Source of the DNA: Pseudomonadota bacterium
Lineage (GTDB): Bacteria; Pseudomonadota; Gammaproteobacteria; Halothiobacillales; Halothiobacillaceae
Length of the DNA stretch: 64,000 nt
Assembly (NCBI GenBank): GCA_021795795.1
Contig: JAJYPA010000001.1
Span: 1 to 64,000, forward strand
Direction: 5' to 3'
The position numbers and the translations under genes are program-made. The notes below the pieces were generated by a model that had not been told where the DNA came from, searched no databases, and worked only from the letters and a program-made list of their open reading frames with translations. This document shows, piece after piece, positions 28,964 to 46,371 of the stretch. The number at the start of each line of letters is the position of its first letter. Position 1 is the stretch's first letter.

Positions 28964-29154
28964 AAAGAAACTCTGATCGAATCTCAGGTTCCTTGAAGGC
29001 ATAGTGGTGCCAATCTGGAAAAAATTCAATGCGGCAAACAATTAGACCTCGTGGACATAAATTTTGGTCTAGCACAACACGAGCAGGAATCTTTGCGCAT
29101 GATTCGGGTCCCACTGGCTTGAAATTACTCACAACATAAAGGTGTTCCAACCAC

Positions 29155-31461
29155 ATGTCCCTGTACAATATTCTCAAGGCGACGCTCACTGGCCTGTTAC
29201 TGTTTTCATCTGTGTTGTTCTATTCCAGTGCGAAAAGCGCCGACCTTCTTGATCCGCAAGAGGCCTTCCATGCGACAGCAGCAGTAAACGGCAGCGATAT
29301 CGAGCTCAAATTTCATGTCGCCAATGGTTACCATCTCTACCGTGATCGAATCGCAATCACTTCGCAAACCGATTCACTTAAACTTGGCAAGCCTGTCTTA
29401 CCAGAAGGAGTGGTCGACGACGACCCCTACTTTGGCAAACTTGTCGTTTACAAGCAGGACTTCACCGTCCAGGTACCAATTGAAGCCAGTCTGGCGGGCG
29501 AGGCCAAATTAAAGCTCAAATATCAGGGGTGTTCCGATACCCAGGGCGTGTGCTATCCGCCGCAGACACAGGATGTCACGGTCAGTCTGCCTGCGGACTC
29601 CACGAAACCCTCATCAGCTGCGCCATCCAGCCTCAGCAGCCTTTCTTCATTAGGCGGTAGTGAAGAGCAACTACTTGATCCCGAGCAGGCTTTCAAGGCA
29701 AGCATTCAGCTGGAAAATAGCACCATTCTGCTTCACTGGGATATCGCCGATAACTACCACCTCTATCGTGATCGCATCAAAATCGGGCTAGCTGATACCG
29801 ATGCCAGGATCACCACAGGCTCCATACCAAATGGCAAGATAGTTGATGATCCGGGGTTCGGGAAAACCGAAGTGTTTTACCACAACCTCGATGCGAAGGT
29901 AGGCATCGAGCCCGGTAAAAGCAATACGGCCATTGTTGTGGTCGGCTCGCAAGGTTGCGCCGATGCAGGTCTGTGCTACCCACCCACCGAACACGCCTGG
30001 AAAGTGAATTTCAAAACAGGTGCAGTTGAGACGCTGGCTTCGGCACCAAAAACCAGCCTGGTCAATGTTGCCAGTCTGACGGGCAGCATGAATTCCGCTG
30101 CTACCGAAGCGCAGCAACCTGCTCAATTGGAACCCGTGCAACGCAGCCAGACCGACGCCATTACCCATGAACTGCAAACTGGCAGCCTGTGGACCATTAT
30201 TCTCGGCTTCCTGGTCATTGGTCTGTTGCTAGCATTCACCCCCTGTGTCTTCCCGATGATTCCGATTCTTGCGGGGATCATTGCCGGTCAGGGCGAAAAC
30301 ATCACCACGCGCAAGGCTTTTATCCTCTCCGTCGTGTACGTACTGGCGATGGCAGTCACCTACACGATAGCGGGAATTCTTGCAGGACTGTTTGGCTCAA
30401 ACCTGCAGGCGGCCTTCCAGAATCCCTGGATACTAACGGCTTTTGCGGGCATTTTCGTTGCTCTGGCCTTCTCGATGTTCGGGTTCTTTGAACTGCAACT
30501 CCCCTCCTCTCTGCAATCGAAAATCATGCAGGTTCAGAATAACCAGCAGGGAGGCACGCTCATCGGTGTGGCCATCATGGGCCTGCTCTCCGCGCTAATC
30601 GTCGGTCCCTGCATGGCACCACCCCTCGCCGGCGCGCTTATCTACATCGGGCAAACAGGTGACGCGGTACTTGGCGGCACTGCCTTGTTTGCCATGAGTA
30701 TCGGCATGGGACTGCCGCTGATCATCGTGGGTACACTGGGTGGCAAGTTCCTGCCGCGCGCCGGTGCCTGGATGGATGCCGTCAAAAATGTATTTGGCGT
30801 GCTGATGCTGGGCGTCGCCATCTGGATGCTTGAACGTATCGTGCCAGATATCGTGGCTCAAGCACTCTGGGGCATTCTTCTGATTGGCGCGGCCGTCTAC
30901 CTCAGTGCAACCGACCCGCTCAGGGAAGCAGCTTCCGGCTGGTCCCGGCTGTGGAAAACGCTGGGTGTCATTCTGCTGATCTGGGGCGTGCTGATCCTGG
31001 TGGGTGTGGCAACGGGCGGCAAGGGGAGTGTATTCTCCCCCTTGGCCGGACTGAGCATGGGAACGCAAGGCAACGGTGCTCAGACGACGGCTATGCGCTC
31101 CTTCACACGGGTGAAGAATCTGGATGATCTCAACAGCAAACTTGCCCAGGCCAAGGCCGAAGGCAAGCCCGTCATGCTCGATTTTTATGCCGACTGGTGC
31201 GTGTCATGCAAGGAGATGGAACACAATACCTTCAGTGACCCTAGTGTGATCGCTGCCCTACGGCCCTTTGTACTGCTGCAGGCGGATGTGACCGCCAACA
31301 ACGCCGATGACAAGACGCTTTTCAAGCGGTTTGGCATACTAGGTCCACCGACCATTGTCTTTTTCAATGCACAGGGTGTGGAACAAAAGGCGCAGCAGGT
31401 CGTAGGGTACGAACCTCCTAAGACCTTCATCAAGCATATTGAGGCGACCGTAGCCCAGTAA
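29155..31461 (+). CDS. dsbD: Thiol:disulfide interchange protein DsbD with duplicated N-terminal domain
   Basis: 768 residues, well above the usual 560-600. Order: signal or membrane anchor (1-28); nDsbD domain 1 (about 30-145, Cys pair in YQGCSDTQGVCYPP); Ser-rich linker; nDsbD domain 2 (about 172-290, SQGCADAGLCYPP); eight-helix CcdA-like membrane domain (about 340-615, with FTPCVFPMIP and GPCMAPPLAG); thioredoxin domain with WCVSC near 681-685. It passes electrons from cytoplasmic thioredoxin to periplasmic partners such as DsbC or cytochrome c maturation proteins. Both N-terminal copies keep their cysteines and the FHVANGYHLYRD/WDIADNYHLYRD pattern, so both may be active. Confidence 0.95.
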   Translation: MSLYNILKATLTGLLLFSSVLFYSSAKSADLLDPQEAFHATAAVNGSDIELKFHVANGYHLYRDRIAITSQTDSLKLGKPVLPEGVVDDDPYFGKLVVYKQDFTVQVPIEASLAGEAKLKLKYQGCSDTQGVCYPPQTQDVTVSLPADSTKPSSAAPSSLSSLSSLGGSEEQLLDPEQAFKASIQLENSTILLHWDIADNYHLYRDRIKIGLADTDARITTGSIPNGKIVDDPGFGKTEVFYHNLDAKVGIEPGKSNTAIVVVGSQGCADAGLCYPPTEHAWKVNFKTGAVETLASAPKTSLVNVASLTGSMNSAATEAQQPAQLEPVQRSQTDAITHELQTGSLWTIILGFLVIGLLLAFTPCVFPMIPILAGIIAGQGENITTRKAFILSVVYVLAMAVTYTIAGILAGLFGSNLQAAFQNPWILTAFAGIFVALAFSMFGFFELQLPSSLQSKIMQVQNNQQGGTLIGVAIMGLLSALIVGPCMAPPLAGALIYIGQTGDAVLGGTALFAMSIGMGLPLIIVGTLGGKFLPRAGAWMDAVKNVFGVLMLGVAIWMLERIVPDIVAQALWGILLIGAAVYLSATDPLREAASGWSRLWKTLGVILLIWGVLILVGVATGGKGSVFSPLAGLSMGTQGNGAQTTAMRSFTRVKNLDDLNSKLAQAKAEGKPVMLDFYADWCVSCKEMEHNTFSDPSVIAALRPFVLLQADVTANNADDKTLFKRFGILGPPTIVFFNAQGVEQKAQQVVGYEPPKTFIKHIEATVAQ

Positions 31462-31645
31462 CAGGATGCTGACGCAAAATGGACGGATTGTGGGCACACA
31501 CAGTCAAACTCTCAGTTTTTTGCTGGGGTTTTTTTGTACTTTGAGCGTAAAGTCGGGCAGCAGGGTTGGGGTTGATCTTCCATCATCCAGGCAGAATCAG
31601 GGGAGACCACCAAACAGAATAACTAACAGAACGGCCAGCAGCCTG

Positions 31646-32182
31646 TCAGATTGATAACCGACTGGTCACGTCCTTGCGAACAATCATCACCACGGCCTCT
31701 GCCGCGATACCCTCACCCCGACCGGTAAAGCCCAAGCGCTCGGTCGTGGTGGCTTTGATGTTCAGCGCACCGACATCCATCTGCAGAAGATCGGCTAATC
31801 GCGTCCGCATTACCGGGATATGGGCACTCATTCGAGGCGCCTCGGCAATGATCGTCAAGTCGGCATTGCCGATACGCCATTGGTGTGACACCAAAAGCGC
31901 ATGCACACGGGTCAGCAAACGTGTGCTGTCGATCCCGAGGTACGCCGGATCCGTATCCGGAAAATGCTGCCCGATATCCCCCAAACCCGCGGCACCCAAC
32001 AGGGCATCGCAAAAAGCGTGAATCAACACATCACCATCTGAATGTGCCTTGAACGCCTGATCGAACGGGATACGAACCCCGCCGATCATCAGGTGGTCGC
32101 CCGGCTTGAACGCGTGCACATCAAACCCATGCCCGACCCGCCAAGGCACGGACTGGAATGACGACGGTTGTTGCTCGCTCAT
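31646..32182 (-). CDS. ispF: 2-C-methyl-D-erythritol 2,4-cyclodiphosphate synthase
   Basis: MEP-pathway isoprenoid synthesis. 178 residues from ATG 32182 (GGGAG 6 nt upstream). The metal-binding VGHGFDVHAF, AHSDGDVLIHAFCDALLGA and the C-terminal IKATTTERLGFTGRGEGIAAEAV are all intact. Last gene of the pyrG-kdsA-eno-ftsB-ispD-ispF series; it is convergent with dsbD. Confidence 0.96.
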   Translation of the reverse strand: MSEQQPSSFQSVPWRVGHGFDVHAFKPGDHLMIGGVRIPFDQAFKAHSDGDVLIHAFCDALLGAAGLGDIGQHFPDTDPAYLGIDSTRLLTRVHALLVSHQWRIGNADLTIIAEAPRMSAHIPVMRTRLADLLQMDVGALNIKATTTERLGFTGRGEGIAAEAVVMIVRKDVTSRLSI

Positions 32183-32212
32183 AACTGCTCCCATGGGTTT
32201 ATCCAGTTCGGT

Positions 32213-32980
32213 TTATTCAGGAGATGACATGTCGCCAACCCAGGCAGACTGGGCCTGCAAAATCAATCTAGCCAACGGCAAATCATCGGGATGCGTGATC
32301 TTGAGGTTATCGGCATGTCCTTTCACCAACAACGGTTTCATGCCGACATGCTCCATCGCCGAGGATTCGTCCGTGAGGATCACACCATCCTGATGAGCGC
32401 GATCCATTGCCGTAGCCAAAGGCCCCAGCCTGAATGCCTGGGGTGTGAGCGCATGAAACACGCCGTCTCGCGGCACGGTCATCGAAACACAGTTCCGCTC
32501 ATCCGCCTGTTTCAGGGTGTCCCGCACGGGTACCGCCAGTAAACCACCCGCATCCGAACCTCGTACTGCTTCGAGCAACTTGTAAACATCGGCAGGTCGT
32601 ACACAGGGACGCGCGGCATCATGCACCAAGACCCAACTTTGCCGGTCAACCGCCTGTCTGCCGGAAAGATAGTTCAATGCGGCCAGCACGCTATCTGAAC
32701 GGCTGGCACCACCTGGGGTGAAGTGGAGCGGGAACGCCGAAAAAGAAGCCAGAAGCTTCGGCGTCAGTTCATCACCTGCTGCCAGTGCCAGTACAGCCCC
32801 TTTCAATCCGGGCAAGCCGATGAAACGAGACAGGGTGACTTCAACCAGAGTCCGCCGATCAATTCTGAGATGCTGTTTGGGTTGATCGGCGCCCATACGC
32901 CGCCCAGCACCGGCGGCAGGCAGCACCAGCCACCAATCATCGATGATCGAATCATTCGGGGATAAAGACGACGAAATCAA
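32213..32980 (-). CDS. ispD: 2-C-methyl-D-erythritol 4-phosphate cytidylyltransferase
   Basis: Makes CDP-methylerythritol from MEP and CTP. 255 residues. The nucleotide-binding motif VLPAAGAGRRMGADQPKQ, WVLVHDAARPCV and the TDESSAMEH segment match IspD. No ATG occurs in frame before the catalytic motif; TTG at 32980 is the only reasonable start, so the exact N terminus is uncertain. Lies 19 bp after ftsB and 30 bp before ispF. Confidence 0.93.
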   Translation of the reverse strand: MISSSLSPNDSIIDDWWLVLPAAGAGRRMGADQPKQHLRIDRRTLVEVTLSRFIGLPGLKGAVLALAAGDELTPKLLASFSAFPLHFTPGGASRSDSVLAALNYLSGRQAVDRQSWVLVHDAARPCVRPADVYKLLEAVRGSDAGGLLAVPVRDTLKQADERNCVSMTVPRDGVFHALTPQAFRLGPLATAMDRAHQDGVILTDESSAMEHVGMKPLLVKGHADNLKITHPDDLPLARLILQAQSAWVGDMSSPE

Positions 32981-32999
32981 AGAAACTTGAGCCCAAAAA

Positions 33000-33431
33000 T
33001 CAGTGTGCGCTGGTCGCGGGATTGACCGCTGTAGCAGCCGTACCCTGCCCCGATCCGGTTGATGGCGCCGATGGGTTGGGTTCGGGATTCCCCGAAATGG
33101 TTTGCGGTGCAGTTAGCGTATTGGGGGTGATCTGTTCGGTTTGAGCATCTTCAATGACCTGGTAGAAGGTCTCATTCGGGCCGATCATCCCCAAATCCAG
33201 ACGAGCAAGTGCCTCAACGGTGCCCAAACCTGTCTTGAGATCATCCACCTCCGCGAGTAACCGTCGATTACGTTCGGTCAATGCCTCTTGTGTTTGCAGC
33301 ATATCCGCCAATCGGGCCTGCTTGTGCCAAAGCTCACGCAGCGAAGACTCACCGAACCAGAGCCGCCACTGAAGGATGCCAAGAATGATCAGCAACCCTA
33401 TGAGTAGAGATTGGCGGATGGTTCGATTCAT
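33000..33431 (-). CDS. ftsB: Cell division protein FtsB with C-terminal extension
   Basis: 143 residues from ATG 33431; a longer frame overlaps eno and is rejected. One membrane helix (LLIGLLIILGILQWRLWFG) is followed by a coiled coil (LRELWHKQARLADMLQTQEALTERNRRLLAEVDDLKTG) and the conserved ALARLDLGMIGPNETFYQV. It then has about 50 low-complexity residues rich in Thr, Pro, Ser and Gly that typical FtsB (about 90-105) lacks. FtsB joins FtsL and FtsQ at the divisome. The eno-ftsB-ispD order is standard. Confidence 0.93.
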   Translation of the reverse strand: MNRTIRQSLLIGLLIILGILQWRLWFGESSLRELWHKQARLADMLQTQEALTERNRRLLAEVDDLKTGLGTVEALARLDLGMIGPNETFYQVIEDAQTEQITPNTLTAPQTISGNPEPNPSAPSTGSGQGTAATAVNPATSAH

Positions 33432-33456
33432 ATCGACAATTTGTGGTCGAATGATC

Positions 33457-37780
<4,324 letters not shown>

Positions 37781-38260
37781 ATGCTCAAAGAATACGCAAC
37801 GATGTCGGATGAACAGATTGCTCGTCTGCTTTTCGATACAACGCGAATGTGGCGGTCCCAGCTCAATGGTGTACTGGCGGAATACAACCTCACGGCATCG
37901 GCATGGTCCGTCATTCGCGTGCTGCGGGATGAGGGTCAGGGTCTCACCCAGAAAGAACTGGCGAGCGAGCTGTCCATTGAAGGGCCGACACTGGTCAAAC
38001 TGCTCGACAGTCTGGAACGTCTGAACTGGATTGAGCGCCGTGTCGCACCGACCGATCGCCGAGCAAAAACAATCTGGCTGATTGATTCTTCCCTGCCGGA
38101 AATCCGGGAAGCCGATCTGAAGCTTGGCATGGTTCGTCATGCCATTTTAGAAATACTGGACGATCAGGAGCGTACTGAATTCATTCTTCTGATGAGCAAA
38201 GTAAAACAAAATCTGGAGCAGATGTGTCATGAATCAAACAGCGAAGGAGACGAAATCTGA
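37781..38260 (+). CDS. MarR family transcriptional regulator
   Basis: 159 residues from ATG 37781, with AGGTGG 8 nt upstream; GTG at 37769 overlaps that site. Winged-helix domain: LTASAWSVIRVLRDEGQGLTQKELASEL (recognition helix follows), GPTLVKLLDSLERLNWIERRVAPTDRRAKTIWL with the wing DxR motif. It overlaps the following emrA-like gene by 32 nt, so it most likely represses its own efflux operon in response to phenolic or uncoupler-type ligands (inferred). Confidence 0.92.
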   Translation: MLKEYATMSDEQIARLLFDTTRMWRSQLNGVLAEYNLTASAWSVIRVLRDEGQGLTQKELASELSIEGPTLVKLLDSLERLNWIERRVAPTDRRAKTIWLIDSSLPEIREADLKLGMVRHAILEILDDQERTEFILLMSKVKQNLEQMCHESNSEGDEI

Positions 38261-39428
38261 GGCGCCCTTAAACACGCCTCCCGAGCCTTCCGCTGCTGCT
38301 TCGGGTGCCTTTGACAAGGCATCCGAAAATCAACGACACACCGCGCCATCTCCCCGGTCGAAAGCCTCTCGGCACCGCCTGTTCCTGATTCTGTTTTTCC
38401 TGCTCCTGGCCGCCTGGCTGGGATTGGGCTATCTGCGCTACAACCAACAATTCATTTCGACCGAAGATGCGTTCATCAACGGCAATCAGACGCAAATCGG
38501 GCCGGAAGTATCTGGTCTGCTTCAGACTACGCCGTGGCAAAACAATAAAGACGTGCAAAAAGGCGACGTGCTGTTCACGCTCGACCCCACGCCCTATCAA
38601 CTCGCGGTGGATGCGGCAAAGGCCGGTTTAAGTGCGGCAAAGCGCGAGCAGCAAACAGCTGACGCAGCGATCATCACGGCTCAGGCCGAGCTCCTGCGAC
38701 AGGAAGCAGCAGCCCAGCAGGCTCGTGATCATTTGTATCGGTTGACAAACATCAAGAACAAGCAATTCGTATCCGAACAGGCGCTTTCTGATGCCCAATC
38801 CGCCCTGGCAGTAGCCAAAGCCGCCGTTGAACAGGCTCGTGCGCAACTGGATCAGACCAAGGCCAGCGCAGGCGCCCGCGGCTCGGAGAATGATCGGATC
38901 AAGGCGGCACAGGCCAAGTTGGCGCTGGCGGAATACAACCTGAGCCAAACTGTCGTGCGCGCGCCCATGTCCGGCAGGCTCGCCAATTACTCGATCGAAC
39001 CGGGCCAACCCGTCAGTGCCCATCAAACCGTCTGCTCGATCGTGGCCACAACCGGCTTATGGGTGGACGCCAACTTCAAAGAGACGGAACTGGGTGAAAT
39101 CCGCGTCGGGCAACCGGCACAGATCGAGTCCGATATCTATCCGGGACATGTATTCAAAGGACACGTGCTTTCGATCGCGGCAGGCGCAGGCAATGCCTTT
39201 TCGTTGCTTCCGCCACAAAATGCAACCGGCAATTGGGTCAAGGTCACCCAGCGCGTGCCGGTTCGCATCGTACTGGACGACACCGATACGCAGCGCCATC
39301 TACCCATCGGCACCAGCACGACGACCCGCATCGAACTGACAAAAAACCCTGAAAAATTCATGCAGTCACTGCTAGGCATTATCGGGCTCAGTGGACTCGT
39401 GACGCCATCCAAAGCGAACCCGCACTAG
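38229..39428 (+). CDS. EmrA/HlyD-type membrane fusion protein of multidrug efflux
   Basis: 399 residues. A 50-residue charged/proline-rich cytoplasmic tail, one membrane helix (RLFLILFFLLLAAWLGLGYLRYN), then STEDAFINGNQTQIGPEVSG (split biotinyl-lipoyl half), a long alpha hairpin rich in Ala/Gln, VVRAPMSGRLANYSIEPGQPV (second lipoyl half) and a beta-barrel. It links the EmrB-like pump to an outer-membrane channel. Starts inside the marR gene and ends 23 bp before emrB. Confidence 0.93.
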   Translation: MNQTAKETKSEAPLNTPPEPSAAASGAFDKASENQRHTAPSPRSKASRHRLFLILFFLLLAAWLGLGYLRYNQQFISTEDAFINGNQTQIGPEVSGLLQTTPWQNNKDVQKGDVLFTLDPTPYQLAVDAAKAGLSAAKREQQTADAAIITAQAELLRQEAAAQQARDHLYRLTNIKNKQFVSEQALSDAQSALAVAKAAVEQARAQLDQTKASAGARGSENDRIKAAQAKLALAEYNLSQTVVRAPMSGRLANYSIEPGQPVSAHQTVCSIVATTGLWVDANFKETELGEIRVGQPAQIESDIYPGHVFKGHVLSIAAGAGNAFSLLPPQNATGNWVKVTQRVPVRIVLDDTDTQRHLPIGTSTTTRIELTKNPEKFMQSLLGIIGLSGLVTPSKANPH

Positions 39429-39451
39429 AGCCGGACAGATCAGCCCCAGCC

Positions 39452-41005
39452 ATGAGCAAATCCACCCCTCTATTCGATGCAAGCAAACTCACCGCCTTCG
39501 AGCGCGTGATGATCACGCTTGCCGTGATGGCGGCCACCGTCATGCAAGTGCTCGATACGACCATCGCTTCGGTTGCCCTGCCCTATATGGCCGGTGATCT
39601 GGGGGCTTCGCCCGATCAGATTTCCTGGGTACTGACCAGCTATCTGGTGGCTTCCGCGATCATCATGCCGCTCACCGGCTACTTCACGGACAAATTCGGC
39701 CAACGGGAATACCTGATGCTCAGTATCGGGCTGTTCGTGCTGTCTTCGGCTTTGTGCGGTCTGTCTGCCAACCTGCCGCAGATTGTCGGTTTCCGCCTGC
39801 TGCAGGGTGTGGCCGGTGCTGCACTGGTCCCGCTATCTCAAGCCATCATGGTGCAGGTGTTCCCGCCGGATCAACGGGGCAAGGCCATGGCGATCTGGGG
39901 TATCGGGGTGATGGTCGGCCCCATTCTCGGCCCGACCATCGGCGGTTGGATCACCGAGACCTTCAACTGGCGCTGGACGTTCTATATCAACCTGCCCGTC
40001 GGCCTGCTGGCGTTGTTCGTCGTCGGCCGATTTGCTCCGCGAATCCCACGCAAGACCGGACGGACGATGGACTGGTGGGGCTTCGCCCTGCTCGGGCTGT
40101 CGATTGGCGGTCTGCAATACGTGCTGGATCGGGGCAATCAGGACAACTGGTTCTCTTCCTCGACCATCGTCACGGCCGCCATTATTTCGGTCGTCGCATT
40201 GGTTTTCTTCATCTGGCTGAGCTTTGTGCCCAACCGCAAACCCGTTTTTTCGCTTGAGATATTCCGGGATCGAAACTTTACCTTGGCCAATGGCGTGATG
40301 CTCCTGATGGGGCTTGGCATGTTCGGTGCGATTTTCGTTCAACCTTTAATGCTGGAGCAGGAAATGGGCTATCCGGTGATGACGACCGGCATGGCGTTGG
40401 CGCCGCGCGGGATTGCCAGCATGGTGGCAATGATGATTGTGGGGCGCATTATTGGCAAAGTCGATATCCGCCTGATCATCATTACCGGCATCGCCCTGAG
40501 CCTCGTCGGCAGTTGGGGCATGATGCAATACAACCTCGACATCAACACGTGGCAGATTATCTGGCCACTGCTGTTCCAAGGGGCGGGCATCGGCATGATT
40601 TTCGTGCCGTTATCCACGGCGGCATTTTCCACGCTCGCACCCCATTTTGCCGCCGAGGCGGCCGGGATTTACAGCCTGGTGCGAACTGTTGGCTCTTCTA
40701 TCGGCATTTCGCTGGTCGCCACCTTGGTCAGCCGACACGCTCAGGTTGCCTGGAATCAGCTGGGTGGCGGCATCACGATCGAAAATCCGCTCGTCTGGCA
40801 GTATCTCGCCCCACTGCACCTGACCCCACAATCCCCCCAAGGCGCGGCCATTCTGGCCAACGTATTGAGCCAACAATCCAATATGCTGTCCTATCACGAT
40901 GCGTTCGTGCTGATTTTCGCCAGCTTCCTGTTCATGATCCCCGTCGCCTTTGCGCTCAAATCCGGGCAGAAAAAGAACGTGACGCCATCTATCGCAGCCG
41001 AGTAA
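39452..41005 (+). CDS. EmrB-type DHA2 family multidrug MFS transporter
   Basis: 517 residues with 14 predicted membrane segments. The N-terminal motif LDTTIASVALPYMAGDLGAS...QISWVLTSYLVASAIIMPLTGYFTDKFGQR is the DHA2 signature. It continues with the helix-5 motif GPILGPTIGGWITETFNWRWTFYINLPVG. Proton-driven drug export together with the adjacent fusion protein. The outer-membrane partner is not in the window. Confidence 0.94.
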   Translation: MSKSTPLFDASKLTAFERVMITLAVMAATVMQVLDTTIASVALPYMAGDLGASPDQISWVLTSYLVASAIIMPLTGYFTDKFGQREYLMLSIGLFVLSSALCGLSANLPQIVGFRLLQGVAGAALVPLSQAIMVQVFPPDQRGKAMAIWGIGVMVGPILGPTIGGWITETFNWRWTFYINLPVGLLALFVVGRFAPRIPRKTGRTMDWWGFALLGLSIGGLQYVLDRGNQDNWFSSSTIVTAAIISVVALVFFIWLSFVPNRKPVFSLEIFRDRNFTLANGVMLLMGLGMFGAIFVQPLMLEQEMGYPVMTTGMALAPRGIASMVAMMIVGRIIGKVDIRLIIITGIALSLVGSWGMMQYNLDINTWQIIWPLLFQGAGIGMIFVPLSTAAFSTLAPHFAAEAAGIYSLVRTVGSSIGISLVATLVSRHAQVAWNQLGGGITIENPLVWQYLAPLHLTPQSPQGAAILANVLSQQSNMLSYHDAFVLIFASFLFMIPVAFALKSGQKKNVTPSIAAE

Positions 41006-41089
41006 TTCACCGCCCGCTCACACGAGACGGGCCGCTATCTGTCGCCTGAATTGGTTATACTCCTGATTCTGAATCAGTTCGAGAATGTT

Positions 41090-41629
41090 ATGCCGCGCAA
41101 GTTTTTCCGCAAATGGGCCCCGAGCAAGGAGGCCGTATTGGCTCCGGCGTTCATGCGCCCTTTTGCCAAGTGGCTGGCGCACCCGAATTTATGGCATCTG
41201 AACCGACGTTCGGTGTCCGGCGGCGTGGCCGTAGGCCTGTTCATCGCTTTTCTGCCGACACCGTTCCAGATGCTGCTGGCCGCCATCGCCGCCGTCTTTT
41301 TTCGGGTGAATGTTGCGTTGGCCGTAGCCATGCCGTTGCTATCCAACCCGTTTACCATGGTGCCGATTCTCTGGGTGGCCTATATCATCGGATCCTGGCT
41401 CACGGGCTGCACGGTGACTGTGCCGACGACGGGCATCACTTTTGAATGGGTCATGACGCAACTGCATGTCATCTGGCCGCCACTGCTGACCGGCCTGCTC
41501 GTGCTTGCGACTCTGAGCGCGGTCATCAGTTTTTTCACCATTCAGTTTTTATGGCGGCTGAATGTCATCCTGCACAAACGGCGCAAACAGAAACTGCGCG
41601 CACGTGGCCTCGGCCAGCCGCCGCTTTAG
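41090..41629 (+). CDS. DUF2062 membrane protein
   Basis: 179 residues from ATG 41090 (MPRKFFRKWAPS). DUF2062 pattern: SVSGGVAVGLFIAFLPTPFQMLLAAIAAVFFRVN, then PLLSNPFTMVPILWVAYIIGSWL and a final helix with a basic tail (HKRRKQKLRARG). Function unknown. Lies between the efflux operon and metH. Confidence 0.88.
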   Translation: MPRKFFRKWAPSKEAVLAPAFMRPFAKWLAHPNLWHLNRRSVSGGVAVGLFIAFLPTPFQMLLAAIAAVFFRVNVALAVAMPLLSNPFTMVPILWVAYIIGSWLTGCTVTVPTTGITFEWVMTQLHVIWPPLLTGLLVLATLSAVISFFTIQFLWRLNVILHKRRKQKLRARGLGQPPL

Positions 41630-41695
41630 CCCATCAAGGCTAACAAATTCGACTCCCACGCCCCCGGCCCACATTAATCCTGGCTCACTAAACTC

Positions 41696-45398
<3,703 letters not shown>

Positions 45399-45412
<14 letters not shown>

Positions 45413-46283
45413 GGCGGCAGCAAGGGCCAAAGGCGAAGCCCGAGAGCGTAGCAATCAAGTGTTTTTTGGGTGTACCATCGACGATCATCGATTTGAAAGG
45501 CATTTTACCGGGACGGATGCTCTGAAAAACTTCGAACAACCATTGAATGAACGGATTCGTGCCTGCCTGCGGCTCGAATACCTGTTCGATCGCTTTGAAC
45601 TGCACTTGGCGGACGAATCTGCCGAGGGTTCGTTGTGTGCGATCCTGATCCTGATCGAAGCCACCGACGTGCTCGGCCGCATCGATGTCAAACGCGAGCT
45701 CATCAAGGAACTGGAACGCCAACAGGCCAAGCTGCTGCACGTGGCGCACACGCCGCAGGTCAACGCCGAAATTCTCAATCAGGTGCTGGACCAGCAGGCG
45801 CAATTGCTCGACCAACTGCTCCGCATGAGCACACAGCCGGGCACCCACCTCAAAAAGCACGAACTCCTCAATGCCATTCGTCAACGGGCTTCCATTCCCG
45901 GCGCCTTGTGCGCCTTCGATCTGGCCGCACTGCACCACTGGCTGGCTCAGCCCTACTCGGAGCGACGGGAGGATTTTGTCGAGTGGTTGGAACCTCTGGC
46001 AACCATTCGACGCGCGAATGAGCTGGTGATAGATCTCATCAGGAAAAGTGTTGCCCCTGAGCCCAGAACAGCAGAAGACGGCTTCTTCCAGCTGAATCTG
46101 GATTTGGGCACGCCCTATCAACTTGTACGCGTCCTACTGGATGACAACAGCAATGTCTATCCGGAAATCAGCGCCAGCAAGCATCGGGTCATCGTCCGCT
46201 TCATGCGGCTGGATCGCCGGACCGGGCACCCTTATCAGGTCAATCACGATGTCGCTTTCGAATTGGCCCTCTGTCAGTTATAA
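45399..46283 (+). CDS. zapD: Cell division protein ZapD
   Basis: FtsZ-bundling factor. 294 residues as listed. [22 protein letters not shown] matches the ZapD N terminus, [43 protein letters not shown] and the C-terminal [16 protein letters not shown] follow. The N terminus is uncertain: ATG 45399 lies within the metH end and adds about 40 residues relative to E. coli; GTG 45459 is an alternative. The usual coaE/yacG neighbours are absent; minC follows 88 bp downstream, making a small division pair. Confidence 0.88.
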
Positions 46284-46371
46284 AGCATCACGGTACCGAT
46301 TCAACGAACAAGATCCAACGAAAGAATCTCATCCCGAAATATAATCAGAAATATAACCAGACAAACCATCC

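Noticed and set aside
31466..31654. 62-codon plus-strand frame after dsbD
   Set aside because: No good ribosome site and no recognisable protein; it runs into the convergent ispF end.
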